Positions 18,778 through 27,968 are shown, numbered from the stretch's first letter. The stretch is DNA of 60,503 bases from Bacteroidales bacterium (GCA_023138875.1 JAGLOO010000062.1:1-60503), one strand, 5' to 3'. The notes: generated from the letters alone by a model not told the origin. Program-made: numbers and translations.

Positions 18778-19683
18778 ATGATTATTGCTACATTAGATCA
18801 CCAGGAAAAAACATCACCTCAAACAGTAAATTCTTACCTTATGTATATTGTTGCCTGGATTATTAAGGTCTTGTTCCATTTTAAGTTTATACAGAAACAC
18901 TATTTTGGTTTTTACAGACGTATTTTTAAGCCTCTGAATCTTTTCAAAGGTGTAAGTGCAACATGCAGGTACAATGGTACATTCAAAATGAAGGTTGACC
19001 TTGATGACTGGATCCAACAGAATGTTTTTTTCATCGGAGTTTATGATCCGATTCACATTAGATTCTTAAAAAAATATTTGAAGGAAGGGGATATTTTCAT
19101 TGATATTGGAGCTAATGTAGGTTGTTTTACGTTGGTTGGATCTGCTGCCGTAGGTGAAAACGGACATGTGTTTGCTTTTGAACCTATTAAAATCGTTGCA
19201 GACCGACTGGATCATAACATTTTAATTAATCGACTTGAAAATGTTACTGTCGTCAGAAAAGCTGTCTTTAATGAGGATACTAATCTGGAATTTTATTTTG
19301 CTAAACAAGAAAACCTTGGGATGTCAAGTATTCATAGACATGATACTGAATCTGGTATGACTCAGGAAATTCCAGCTATCACCCTGGATCATTATTTAAT
19401 GGACAAAGAGGTCACTGGAATTAAATTAATAAAGATTGATATTGAAGGAGCTGAAATTTACGCTTTGGAGGGAATGAAAAATACCATCAGTATATATAAA
19501 CCCGCTTTTATTGTTGAAGTTTCCGCCCAGGTTTTAGGTTCAGAAAGTGACAGGGATAAGGTTTTTGACTTTTTTGATGCAATGGAATATCAAAACTTCG
19601 TTCTTGATCAAAACATTGACTTAATCCATCCTCTTGAAAATCAATTAGCTGATTGCACAAATTTTGTTTTTTTACCAAAATAA
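18778..19683 (+). CDS. FkbM-family SAM-dependent methyltransferase
   Basis: The 301-residue protein has the FkbM core: the SAM-binding motif GDIFIDIGANVGCFTL (about 103-118), VFAFEPI at the second strand and KIDIEGAEIYALEGM at the catalytic strand. The family O-methylates sugars and other polyol groups, commonly in polysaccharide or glycolipid synthesis. The N-terminal 50 residues are hydrophobic and basic (YIVAWIIKVLF), suggesting membrane association; an internal Met at residue 22 is an alternative start. It lies between the two serpin copies, on the opposite strand, and is AT-rich relative to them. It is followed by an exonuclease gene 13 bases later. Confidence 0.85.
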   Translation: MIIATLDHQEKTSPQTVNSYLMYIVAWIIKVLFHFKFIQKHYFGFYRRIFKPLNLFKGVSATCRYNGTFKMKVDLDDWIQQNVFFIGVYDPIHIRFLKKYLKEGDIFIDIGANVGCFTLVGSAAVGENGHVFAFEPIKIVADRLDHNILINRLENVTVVRKAVFNEDTNLEFYFAKQENLGMSSIHRHDTESGMTQEIPAITLDHYLMDKEVTGIKLIKIDIEGAEIYALEGMKNTISIYKPAFIVEVSAQVLGSESDRDKVFDFFDAMEYQNFVLDQNIDLIHPLENQLADCTNFVFLPK

Positions 19684-19696
19684 AAATTAATAAATC

Positions 19697-20266
19697 ATGT
19701 ATCTATTCTTTGACACAGAAACAACAGGATTACCCAGAAACTGGAAAGCCCCTGTTACGGATTTGAATAATTGGCCAAGAATGATTCAAATTGCATGGAT
19801 TTTATCTGACACTACAGGAAATCGAATTGAATCAGACGATTTTATTATCAAGCCCGAGAGTTTTAAAATCCCATTAGACGCATCAAGAATTCATGGAATT
19901 TCTACTGAAAGAGCTATTGTTGAAGGTGAAGACCTTGAAAAAGTCTTAATAAAGTTTAACAATTTAGTTGGACAAGCTGATTTTATTGTTGCCCACAACA
20001 TTAGTTTTGATGAGAAGATTGTTGGCGCAGAATTTTTAAGAAAAGGTATTCGAAGTGACTTTTTGAAAAAAAGAAAACTGTGTACAATGCACGCTTCGAC
20101 GGATTATTGCAAACTTCCTGGCCCTTATGGATATAAATGGCCAAAATTATCTGAGTTACATATAGAATTATTCGGAGAAGATTTTGACGAAGCGCATGAT
20201 GCTTCTGTGGATATCAATGCAACAGAAAGGTGTTTTTGGGAAATGAGAAAAATAGAAATAATTTAA
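19697..20266 (+). CDS. DnaQ-like 3'-5' exonuclease (DEDDh family)
   Basis: The 189-residue protein has all exonuclease motifs: ExoI FFDTETTGLP, ExoII in HNISFDEKIVG and ExoIII in HDASVDINA with the His and Asp of the DEDDh class. It resembles stand-alone DnaQ-like exonucleases rather than a polymerase III epsilon subunit, since no clamp-binding or alpha-binding tail is seen. It would remove nucleotides from 3' ends in repair or RNA processing. It lies 13 bases after the FkbM gene, so both are probably one transcript, and it is equally AT-rich. Confidence 0.9.
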   Translation: MYLFFDTETTGLPRNWKAPVTDLNNWPRMIQIAWILSDTTGNRIESDDFIIKPESFKIPLDASRIHGISTERAIVEGEDLEKVLIKFNNLVGQADFIVAHNISFDEKIVGAEFLRKGIRSDFLKKRKLCTMHASTDYCKLPGPYGYKWPKLSELHIELFGEDFDEAHDASVDINATERCFWEMRKIEII

Positions 20267-20361
20267 AAGGTGTAAGCCTTTCTGAACCTCATTGGGAATA
20301 TAAAGTTCATTTATTACAATGCTCACATCATCCGATACTAATCGGTAATTGACACTGCGAT

Positions 20362-21606
20362 CTACGGGTATTCTGGTTTTCCGACCTTGCCGATAAAGAC
20401 TATGGCTCCTGTTGAATTCTCTTTTATGAGATAAAGGAATGGTTTATCTGCTTTGAAATAGATTGGACTACCCCCTCCGCCGCTACTTGTAAGAGAAATC
20501 TCAACAATGGTGGCTGCCGCGGCTTCGGTGCCCTCTTCCTGTACATCGATAAAGGTCTGGTGGATTACCCGAGAGATAAACAGGTTTCCGGCAGGATTGA
20601 TCCTGGTGAAATCTGCTTCAAATTCAGAGAAAGCTACACCCAGTCCAAGGTCTGTCAGAGGCTCATTCAGGAGTTCCTTAAACTCATATTTGAATTTTGG
20701 TAAATCGATCTGGACGCCAGTGAAACTGGAATTATCGAACCATGAATCCCAGTGGGCAACATCCATTTTGACCACCAGGTCTGAAACCTCATTCTCAGGG
20801 GAAGGGAGCATCACCACCATGCTGAAGGTACTGTCCCCGTATGGAAGTTCAACTGCAGTGAAGTCCTCATTCGAAGTATATACAAAATTGCCGGAAACGC
20901 GCATATAGTCGGCCTGGTGTTTGGTCCCGTCCGCAAGGTTGAAATCTCCCTGGTAAGTATCTTCTTTTTCAAACTCATATTTCCAGGTTGCGTTGAAATA
21001 GATGGCATTGATAAGGTACATCACAGCATTCCCGGGGATGAAGTCCAGCATATCTTTAATCTTACCGTTGGTTTTATCCTCGATCCATTGATTGATTACC
21101 TCTACGGTCTGGGGATCGGAAAAATCAATTTCCTTCACTGCGGCATCAAAATAGTCCTTATTGGTATTTATGAATTCTGGTAATACCTGGAATCCCAGGC
21201 GGTACCAGATACTGTTGGCTATTGAGAAGTCAACCTTATCATCCAGGTTTAACAGTTGATCCATCAGGTCCTTGTAACTCTCATTGACCTCCTCGGTGGT
21301 AAGATCACCGAAATGCAGGACATCGTTAAATGCTTCCAGGGTAGTTCCGGCAGCGCCGTTGTAGGTCATCCCCAGGGCATAGGATACACTCAGGGGAGAG
21401 ATCATGATATTATCTTCTTCACTCAGGATATACACCTCCCTGAACAATTCGAAGCCAAAAGCTTTATCGGCCTCAATGATCTCCGCGGCCTTCTTGTTAA
21501 GTGTTATTTTCGGGGTTTCCTTCTGAATTGGCCCGGATTCCTCACATGAAGGAAAGGCACTTACTGAAATCAGAATGACTACTACATAAGAGATATAATT
21601 TTTCAT
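20362..21606 (-). CDS. Serpin-family protease inhibitor, lipoprotein (copy 2)
   Basis: The 414-residue protein is almost identical to copy 1, with the same lipobox (SAFPSCEE), the helix and sheet framework and the hinge EEGTEAAAAT. The reactive centre loop is different: EISLTSSGGGGSP replaces EMRELSSHGSGSP. In the 57 bases covering this part I count 16 differences between copies, against scattered single changes elsewhere. The hinge is intact, so both should be inhibitory but with different target proteases. Another local change lies before the EADF strand (AFSEFEADF instead of AFTGEADF). The promoter region is shared with copy 1. Confidence 0.93.
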   Translation of the reverse strand: MKNYISYVVVILISVSAFPSCEESGPIQKETPKITLNKKAAEIIEADKAFGFELFREVYILSEEDNIMISPLSVSYALGMTYNGAAGTTLEAFNDVLHFGDLTTEEVNESYKDLMDQLLNLDDKVDFSIANSIWYRLGFQVLPEFINTNKDYFDAAVKEIDFSDPQTVEVINQWIEDKTNGKIKDMLDFIPGNAVMYLINAIYFNATWKYEFEKEDTYQGDFNLADGTKHQADYMRVSGNFVYTSNEDFTAVELPYGDSTFSMVVMLPSPENEVSDLVVKMDVAHWDSWFDNSSFTGVQIDLPKFKYEFKELLNEPLTDLGLGVAFSEFEADFTRINPAGNLFISRVIHQTFIDVQEEGTEAAAATIVEISLTSSGGGGSPIYFKADKPFLYLIKENSTGAIVFIGKVGKPEYP

Positions 21607-21668
21607 CTGTTTAAAATTTTTTGCTTGCAGAAAATCTGCAAAAAATTATTAATTCATTCAGGAACTCA

Positions 21669-21723
21669 CATATTCTTTTTTAATCATGCACCTGTGTGCA
21701 ATTTATGATTAATAAAGAATATG
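21669..21723. promoter_or_regulatory. Palindrome upstream of serpin copy 2
   Basis: This is the same 19 + 17 + 19 base palindrome as at 18608-18662, placed 63 bases upstream of the start codon of the second serpin gene. Both copies retain the same single arm mismatch. Confidence 0.55.
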
Positions 21724-21980
21724 TTCGTTTCATGGTGTCGTTTTTATATTACATAAGGAAGATGCAGGATTTGCACTTATGGTTGCGGCAATAAGCAAAT
21801 CACCCCCAATTGGAGATTTCCCACAGACATATCTCTGAATAGAACTGCGAACCTAATGACAGGTGCGCCAACGATTGTTTAACTTCTAAACCTATTGGAC
21901 AGATTTCATTGACTTTCTGCCTGGTATGTGGTAAATTAGACTTGATTTCATTGTTCAACCTAACCAAATGATATTGTAAA

Positions 21981-22655
21981 ATGAAAACCCTGAAACTCAC
22001 AAGTCTGATCTTATCATTGACTTTCCTGGGGCTCTTCAACCAGGATGTTCTTTCTCAGGATCCTACCGAGGATTTTCTGGAATCTATTATGCAGGGAGAT
22101 ATGGAGGCGGCAGAGAAACACATTGACGGGGGGATGGATGTGAATTTAGTGAAGAACAATCGTACCACTCCATTGATGTATGCCATTTATGGTGGTAATG
22201 TGGATATGGTGAAGCTGCTGGTATCTAAAGGTGCGGACGTAACTCTGAGCACTGAGAAAGGGGGAGATGCCCTGAATATTGCAGCAGCCATGGGAAACCA
22301 GGCCATCTGTGATCTTCTCCTGGAAAATGGTGCGGATATTGAAGCTGCAGATAATGAAGGAAAGAGACCTTTGATGAATGCCACCTATAGTAAGAAACCA
22401 GACCTGGCGGCTTATCTGGTTGAAAAGGGTGCAGATGTAAATGCAAAGGAACCCAACGGATGGAGTGCATTGATGTTTGCCACCATGGTGGGTGATACTG
22501 AGTGTGTGAAAATGCTGATCATGGCAGGTGCGGAGGTCAATTCCAAAACCAACGAGGGAGAAACCCCGCTTCAGAGGGCAGAGAAGATAGAGGAGGCCGG
22601 ATTGGGGAAATTGGGTGAGATAATTGAGATATTGAAGGAGTCAGGAGGGAAATAG
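21981..22655 (+). CDS. Secreted ankyrin-repeat protein
   Basis: The 224-residue protein has a signal peptide (LTSLILSLTFLGLFNQDVLS) and about five ankyrin repeats, recognisable by NRTTPLMYAIYGGNVDMVK, GGDALNIAAAMGN, EGKRPLMNAT and GWSALMFATMVGD, each followed by an LLxxGAD-type turn. It is a periplasmic protein-binding scaffold. Comparable small secreted ankyrin proteins protect against oxidative stress or act as antitoxin-like partners in some bacteria, but nothing in the context points to that here. The M28 peptidase follows 160 bases downstream on the same strand. Confidence 0.88.
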   Translation: MKTLKLTSLILSLTFLGLFNQDVLSQDPTEDFLESIMQGDMEAAEKHIDGGMDVNLVKNNRTTPLMYAIYGGNVDMVKLLVSKGADVTLSTEKGGDALNIAAAMGNQAICDLLLENGADIEAADNEGKRPLMNATYSKKPDLAAYLVEKGADVNAKEPNGWSALMFATMVGDTECVKMLIMAGAEVNSKTNEGETPLQRAEKIEEAGLGKLGEIIEILKESGGK

Positions 22656-22805
22656 GACAGTTTTTATTCGAATAGATTTAAGCCCCACTATAGTATTAGA
22701 ATTAATGACCAGTGACATATTATTTTCAAGTGTGTTCTCCAGGATGGCATACTCATCTTTTTTGTCCGTTCCCAGGTAATGGTAGAATCCTTTATAGTCA
22801 TACAT
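22641..22805 (-). other. Small doubtful frame (possible gene remnant)
   Basis: On the minus strand, an ATG at 22803-22805 opens 54 codons (beginning MYDYKGFYHYLG) that end inside the 3' end of the ankyrin gene. The amino-acid composition looks protein-like, but there is no partner, terminator or recognisable family. It could be the tail of a lost gene. Confidence 0.2.
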
Positions 22806-22815
22806 CAATAGCCTT

Positions 22816-24399
22816 ATGAAAAAATCTAACTGTTTGATTATAGTATTAATTGTTGGTTTGATGTTTAGCGGTTGCTCACAGCAGTCTCATGAAACCTTTG
22901 AACAACGGTCAGAAAGAATAACCAAAGCAGAGATGCAGAGTATTTCCGAACTGCTGGGGGATGATCTCTTTGAAGGTCGTGCACCTGGCACACGTGGTGG
23001 TGATCTGGCTGAGATTTATCTGAAAAGCCTCTTTAAATTTATGGATCTGAAACCAGGTGTAAATGGATCCTATTTCCAGCCCTTCGTAATGAAAGGTTTC
23101 TCAAACAGTGGAGTTACAGTTACTGCAAATGGAACACAATTGAATTACATCGATGATGTAGTGGGAACCTTTACTGTTGAAGAAGAATCTATTAACCTTG
23201 ATGGAGAAGCAGTGTTTGTCGGCTTTGGGATTACAACAAGCATCTGGGAATGGGATGATTATAAAGATGTGGATGTGAAGGATAAAATAGTGATCACCCG
23301 TATAAATGATCCTGGAATGTACAACGCCAACATATTTGAAGGAGGTACATTAACTTATTTCGGGAGGTGGACCTATCATATTGAAGAAGCTGCACGTCGC
23401 GGAGCAGCAGGGATTTTGCTGATACATACCGACCAAACAGCCGGCTATGACTGGAATGTTGTGAAGAACTCCTGGACAGGTGAGGAATTGTACATCAATT
23501 CTGATCTGCAGAATAATCTAAAATTCAGAGGCTGGATAAAAGAGAGCAGTTTAAGAAAAATACTGGATGCAAAGAGCATCAGCCTGGATGATCTCTATGA
23601 AGGAACCCATTCGAAAGACTTTCAGCCCATCGATCTGGGTTTTAACATCCATATAGCAGGTAAGAATAATTTCAGGGATGTCACCGTTCGAAACGTAGTA
23701 GCTGAAATTCCAGGGCAAACAAAAGAGAGAATTGTATTGAGTGCCCATATCGACCATTTGGGGATGGATCCCTTTAAGGAGGGAGACAATATTTATAACG
23801 GTGCCATTGACAATGGAACTGCAGTTGGTGCCATGATGGTAGTGGCCAAAGTGCTCAAAGAGTTTCAGGACGACCTTCATTACTCGGTCACTATCCTGGG
23901 GTGCAATGCGGAAGAATCTGGATTGCTGGGTTCGAAGTATTATGTTCAAAATACCGGTCGTGACAATATCATTGCCAATATCAATTTTGAATCAACACCG
24001 GTATGGGATAAGTCAAAAAGCATTATGGGTATTGGTGCCAGGTTTTCCGATTTCGAAGAGATGATCAAAGATCTGGCACAAAAGAATAATCTCGAATATT
24101 CTACTTTCTCATTGTCCAACCAGGGACTATTTTACCGGTCCGACCAATTTTCATTTGCACGGTATGGAATTCCTTCAGTATGGATTTCTGCAGGTGAAGA
24201 TGAAATATCGGGAGATAAGAATTATACCGAATTCTGGGGAAAGGATTACCACACTGTGAAGGATGAGTTTGATCCGGAATGGGAATTGGGGGGGATGAAA
24301 CAAACCATTCAATATGCACTTCTTCTGATTGATCAAATCAACAAATCCAGATCACCTCCAGAGTGGAAAAGTGATTTACCTTTTCCGATGGAAGAATAA
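22816..24399 (+). CDS. M28-family metallopeptidase lipoprotein with PA domain
   Basis: The 527-residue protein has a lipobox (VGLMFSGCSQ), a protease-associated (PA) insertion in the first half (GAAGILLIHTD), and an M28 zinc aminopeptidase domain. The zinc ligands and catalytic residues are visible: LSAHIDHLGM (His and Asp), GAIDNGTAVGAM (Asp), NAEESGLLGS (Glu pair) and YHTVKDEFD (His). It should release amino acids from peptides at the cell surface or in the periplasm. Its length and motif order are normal for Bacteroidota M28 lipoproteins. It follows the ankyrin gene, but the 160-base gap makes a shared transcript uncertain. Confidence 0.92.
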   Translation: MKKSNCLIIVLIVGLMFSGCSQQSHETFEQRSERITKAEMQSISELLGDDLFEGRAPGTRGGDLAEIYLKSLFKFMDLKPGVNGSYFQPFVMKGFSNSGVTVTANGTQLNYIDDVVGTFTVEEESINLDGEAVFVGFGITTSIWEWDDYKDVDVKDKIVITRINDPGMYNANIFEGGTLTYFGRWTYHIEEAARRGAAGILLIHTDQTAGYDWNVVKNSWTGEELYINSDLQNNLKFRGWIKESSLRKILDAKSISLDDLYEGTHSKDFQPIDLGFNIHIAGKNNFRDVTVRNVVAEIPGQTKERIVLSAHIDHLGMDPFKEGDNIYNGAIDNGTAVGAMMVVAKVLKEFQDDLHYSVTILGCNAEESGLLGSKYYVQNTGRDNIIANINFESTPVWDKSKSIMGIGARFSDFEEMIKDLAQKNNLEYSTFSLSNQGLFYRSDQFSFARYGIPSVWISAGEDEISGDKNYTEFWGKDYHTVKDEFDPEWELGGMKQTIQYALLLIDQINKSRSPPEWKSDLPFPMEE

Positions 24400-24416
24400 T
24401 AAAGTATCTTTATTTT
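24398..24416 (+). terminator. AT-rich hairpin after the M28 peptidase gene
   Basis: AATAAAG and CTTTATT form a perfect 7-bp stem with a three-base loop, followed by TTTG, directly at the stop codon of the peptidase gene. The stem is AT-rich, so it would be a weak terminator. Confidence 0.35.
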
Positions 24417-24490
24417 GAAGTCAATCTAAATGTATTTTTGTTACAAAGGCATTGATGGAAAAAGTTTGGAAAAGCCTGGGATAAAACATA

Positions 24491-25861
24491 ATGAAAATGA
24501 AAGATATTTTATTAAAACAACAAGACTTCTTTAACTCTAACAAAACGAAAGAAACAGATTTTCGGATTCAGCAATTAAAGAAGTTTAAGAGATTGTTGAA
24601 AGAGAATGAAGGTTTGCTTTACAAAGCAATTTATGAGGATTTTGGAAAATCCGAATTTGAAACTTATATATCCGAATTATCCTTACTATATCACGAAATA
24701 AACATATTTGTAAAAAACATTAAGAAGTGGAGTAAAAGAAAGAAAGTATCAACAAATCTCGGAAACTTCCCTTCTAAAAGTTACATTATTCCTGAACCAT
24801 TAGGCAATACATTAGTAATCGGGGCCTGGAATTATCCTTATCAATTGTCATTAATTCCTGCAATATCGTCTCTTGCGGCTGGTAATACTGTCATTGTAAA
24901 ACCCAGTGAACTTCCAGTCAGAACATCAGAAGTAATGGCTAAGATTATTAACGAAAATTTTCCGAAGGACTATTTTAGAGTTGTTGAAGGTGGAATTAAA
25001 GAAACAACAGAACTATTAGAGCATAAATTTGATAAAATATTTTTCACAGGAAGTGTCCCCGTTGGTAAGATAATCTATCAGGCTGCTGCTAAACACCTAA
25101 CGCCTGTGACGCTTGAACTTGGAGGAAAAAATCCCACTTTTGTTCTATCTGATTGCAATATTGATATAACAGCTAAAAGGATTGTTTGGGCAAAGTATCT
25201 TAATGCAGGACAAACTTGTGTTGCCCCTGATTATGTGTTAGTTAATAAATCAATAGAGAAAGAATTTCTTGTAGCACTTAAAAAGGAAATTGAGAAATAT
25301 CATAAAAGCAATAACAATATTAACGACAATTATCTTAGAATTATAAATACAAACAATTATGAACGTCTTAGCAAATTAATAGATGATGATAAAGTATTTT
25401 GTGGCGGAAAGACCAACAAAGAAAACAGATTTATCAGCCCTACCGTTATGCAAGACGTCTCATTCGAAGATGAAATAATGAAAGATGAAATCTTCGGACC
25501 TATTCTTCCTGTTATCGGATTTTCAAATCTTGATGAAGTTATTAAAGAAGTAAAAGGAAGGCCGAAACCTTTGGCTTGTTATATTTATTCCAAAAGTAAA
25601 AAAGAGATCAATAAACTGTTGAAGGAAATTTCATTTGGTGGCGGAGCAATTAATGATTCCTTAATGCATCTGTCAAATAGCAAACTGCCATTTGGTGGTG
25701 TTGGATTTAGTGGAATTGGAAATTATCACGGAGAAGCTGGATTTATAACATTCTCTCATTATAAGAGTATATTAGATAAACCCTTTTGGTTTGAATCAGC
25801 TCTAAAATATCCACCTTATACTATGAGAAAACTGAAAATTCTTAAATACCTTATGGAGTAA
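24491..25861 (+). CDS. Aldehyde dehydrogenase (class 3 / fatty-aldehyde type)
   Basis: The 456-residue protein lacks the N-terminal extension of class 1/2 enzymes and matches the shorter class 3 family. The conserved motifs are GAWNYPYQLSLIP, TGSVPVGKIIYQAA (NAD binding), TLELGGKNPTFV (catalytic Glu) and NAGQTCVAPDYVL (catalytic Cys). The C-terminus (KPFWFESALKYPPYT) is also typical of this group. It oxidises medium to long aliphatic or aromatic aldehydes to acids with NAD(P). The gene is conspicuously AT-rich in codon choice (AAA, ATT, GAA) compared with the genes before it, suggesting horizontal acquisition. It stands alone. Confidence 0.92.
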   Translation: MKMKDILLKQQDFFNSNKTKETDFRIQQLKKFKRLLKENEGLLYKAIYEDFGKSEFETYISELSLLYHEINIFVKNIKKWSKRKKVSTNLGNFPSKSYIIPEPLGNTLVIGAWNYPYQLSLIPAISSLAAGNTVIVKPSELPVRTSEVMAKIINENFPKDYFRVVEGGIKETTELLEHKFDKIFFTGSVPVGKIIYQAAAKHLTPVTLELGGKNPTFVLSDCNIDITAKRIVWAKYLNAGQTCVAPDYVLVNKSIEKEFLVALKKEIEKYHKSNNNINDNYLRIINTNNYERLSKLIDDDKVFCGGKTNKENRFISPTVMQDVSFEDEIMKDEIFGPILPVIGFSNLDEVIKEVKGRPKPLACYIYSKSKKEINKLLKEISFGGGAINDSLMHLSNSKLPFGGVGFSGIGNYHGEAGFITFSHYKSILDKPFWFESALKYPPYTMRKLKILKYLME

Positions 25862-25945
25862 AGAGGCTGATGGGAAATATGATATATATTTGATTTTGGT
25901 TATAGTAGTATTAACTTGCAGTATAACTAACCAAAACCTCCAGGT

Positions 25946-26476
25946 ATGAGAAAATATTTATGGCCACTATTTGCCCTTAGTTTATTAGCAGGTACTTCCT
26001 GTCAGCAAAAAATTGGCATAGAGAAAGAAAAGGAAGCTATACTTGCTGTTTTCCAGGAGGAAGTAGCTGCTATTAGAGCAGGGGATATGGAACGCGCATT
26101 AGCTGTTCACGTTCAGGATAGTATGGAAACCAGGTTGGAATTAGGTATATATGGATATCACACCTATAAGGGGTGGGATGAAGTTGGATCTCTGTTGGAG
26201 GATGCTCTGGAAGGTTGGCAAGTTGAAGATGCTGTTAATTGGAAAGAGAATGTGATCTTAAAAGTGACCGGTAACACTGCTTGGCTCACCTGTGATAATA
26301 TCTGGGAATGGAGTTTTGAGGGTGAACCAGGAGGATATAATAACATTCAAATAACTTTTCTGGAAAAGATTAAAGGAGAATGGAAGATCTCATTTTCTGC
26401 TTATTATACCAAACCTGTGCCTGTAACGGAATTTGACAAGGCCATCGATATAGAATTTGAAGAGGCCATCGATTAA
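25946..26476 (+). CDS. NTF2-like (SnoaL/DUF4440-type) lipoprotein
   Basis: The 176-residue protein has a lipobox (FALSLLAGTSCQQ) followed by a cone-shaped NTF2-like fold, suggested by the helix EEVAAIRAGDMERALAV, the strand VTGNTAWLTCDNIWEWS and the strand KGEWKISFSAYYT. Such domains bind small hydrophobic ligands or act as immunity or chaperone-like proteins. No catalytic residues are evident. The gene is monocistronic and followed by a likely terminator at 26515-26543. Confidence 0.72.
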   Translation: MRKYLWPLFALSLLAGTSCQQKIGIEKEKEAILAVFQEEVAAIRAGDMERALAVHVQDSMETRLELGIYGYHTYKGWDEVGSLLEDALEGWQVEDAVNWKENVILKVTGNTAWLTCDNIWEWSFEGEPGGYNNIQITFLEKIKGEWKISFSAYYTKPVPVTEFDKAIDIEFEEAID

Positions 26477-26514
26477 ATCTGGCTTCTGATTATTGATTGC
26501 AGAAATGATTAAGA

Positions 26515-26543
26515 CTCCTGTTGTCGCTGACAGGGGGTTTTTA
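26515..26543 (+). terminator. Rho-independent terminator after the NTF2-like gene
   Basis: CTCCTG and CAGGGG can pair (one G-U) across a loop of about ten bases and are followed by GTTTTTA. It lies 39 bases after the stop codon of the NTF2-like lipoprotein gene. Confidence 0.5.
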
Positions 26544-26770
26544 TAGCTCCGAATTTCCTGCCATTTTTTTGGATTTGTATTACTTTTTTAATAAATTTAT
26601 AAATGATTGGTATTCAGTAATTGGTGATCCAATCGAAGCCATAACCTGGAATTAATTGCCTGTTAGGTATAGCCCTAATTACCTAAACAGATCCTCTACC
26701 CTTCTCTAAACTTCGTTTTTGTTTCAGATTTGAATCATACGTCAGTTTGCCATGGACAGATTGATTGAGT

Positions 26771-26896
26771 ATGGAACCACTTAGAATAGCAATTAAAACC
26801 TCCCGTGGGATTGAATTCCTGAGGATGGAGGTTATTGCTCCTGTGTATATGATTTTTATTCCATTATACCCGGTTACCCAATTAATGTATGAATAA
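26771..26896 (+). pseudogene. Remnant of a LytTR-domain regulator gene (5' end)
   Basis: The first 20 codons (RIAIKTSRGIEFLRM) match the start of the complete LytTR gene at 29616, with only scattered base changes, and then the similarity stops abruptly. The frame runs on through unrelated sequence to a stop at 26894-26896. It lies directly upstream of the amidohydrolase gene, so an ancestral order LytTR-amidohydrolase-MBL-LytTR is implied. The rest of this 430-base intergenic stretch (26544-26770) contains no gene that I can see. Confidence 0.75.
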
Positions 26897-26906
26897 AGAA
26901 GAGCGC

Positions 26907-27968
26907 ATGCATATTTACAATTGCCATACGCATATTTTTACCATTGATCATGTTCCTGAACGGTTCCTTCCTTTAAGACTTGTCCGATGGCTCGCTAAAT
27001 ACAAGGGTGCGGAAATTTTCGCCCGTATTCTGAATGGTGTTAATCCATGGAGTAACCGGGATTTCCTGGACCGGTATGCAGCTTTTATGAGGCAGGGCGC
27101 GGAGGCTAAACAGGGTTGTATCCTCGATTCGTTGATGGATTTCTATCCGGATGATACGCGGTTTGTGATCCTCACGATGGATATGGAGTATATGAACGCA
27201 GGCGATCCGAAAGAGCCTTATACCAACCAACTTGACGACCTGGTCAAACTCATGGGTAGACACAGCGGTCGGCTTTATCCGTTTGTTTTTGCTGATCCAC
27301 GTAGGCCAAAGGTACTTGACCTGGTGAAAAAATACATCGATAAGGGATTCAAAGGGATTAAGATCTATCCACCACTGGGTTATTTCCCTACCGATGATAA
27401 ACTAAAACCGGTATATGAATATGCAATTGAACACAATCTACCGATAATGACCCATTGCTCCAGGGGAGGAGTATATACGAGGGAGAAGAGAAAGAAGCTT
27501 CCGAAAACACATCCTATCACAGGTGCTGAACTCAAATGGAAGAACAGGAAGCAATACACGGATTACTTCACGGATCCTGAAAATTTTGAACTCCTGCTTA
27601 AGGAATATCCGGAACTAAAGATCTGTTTTGGCCATTTCGGCGGGATGGGAGAATTAGAAAGTTTCAGGGACGCTACAGGGACAGGAAATTGGGAGGCATC
27701 CTGGTTCAATAAGATCAAACGGCTTCTCAAAGCATATCCCAATACATATGCGGACGTATCTTATACTATGTCAGATCTTTCGCTGGTTCCTCTTATCAAT
27801 ATTACATTGCTGGACCCAGTTTACGAGGAGCGTATCCTGTTTGGTACGGATTTCTATATGAATAAGATAGAAGGGAATGAGTATAAATTCACCATTGAGT
27901 TGAGGAATGCGCTTGGGGAGGATAATTTCAAGCAGATTGCGATGGTTAATCCTACTAAGTATCTCTAA
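26907..27968 (+). CDS. Amidohydrolase-family (PF04909-like) metal-dependent hydrolase
   Basis: The TIM-barrel protein (353 residues from this start) has the expected metal ligands: CHTHIF at the N-terminus, a central GIKIYPPLGY strand, IMTHCSRGG, CFGHFGG and a late FGTDFYMN. I choose the ATG at 26907 over 26889 because the scar of a second copy at 39230 begins at the equivalent codon (MPIYN versus MHIYN). The substrate is unknown; relatives decarboxylate or hydrolyse small acids. It is followed after 39 bases by a ComEC-like MBL-fold gene, and that pairing was evidently duplicated as a unit. There is no signal peptide, so it acts in the cytoplasm. Confidence 0.87.
   Translation: MHIYNCHTHIFTIDHVPERFLPLRLVRWLAKYKGAEIFARILNGVNPWSNRDFLDRYAAFMRQGAEAKQGCILDSLMDFYPDDTRFVILTMDMEYMNAGDPKEPYTNQLDDLVKLMGRHSGRLYPFVFADPRRPKVLDLVKKYIDKGFKGIKIYPPLGYFPTDDKLKPVYEYAIEHNLPIMTHCSRGGVYTREKRKKLPKTHPITGAELKWKNRKQYTDYFTDPENFELLLKEYPELKICFGHFGGMGELESFRDATGTGNWEASWFNKIKRLLKAYPNTYADVSYTMSDLSLVPLINITLLDPVYEERILFGTDFYMNKIEGNEYKFTIELRNALGEDNFKQIAMVNPTKYL

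Larger units (their letters stand above)
20337..21809. repeat. Direct repeat B: second copy of the serpin unit
   Basis: This is the partner of 17280-18748, with a few substitutions, a one-codon insertion in the gene and one extra T before the start codon. Beyond 21809 the sequence is unique: 21810-21980 is AT-rich noncoding DNA in which I see no gene. The conserved upstream block (21607-21809) therefore carries the regulatory signals that matter for both copies. Confidence 0.92.
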
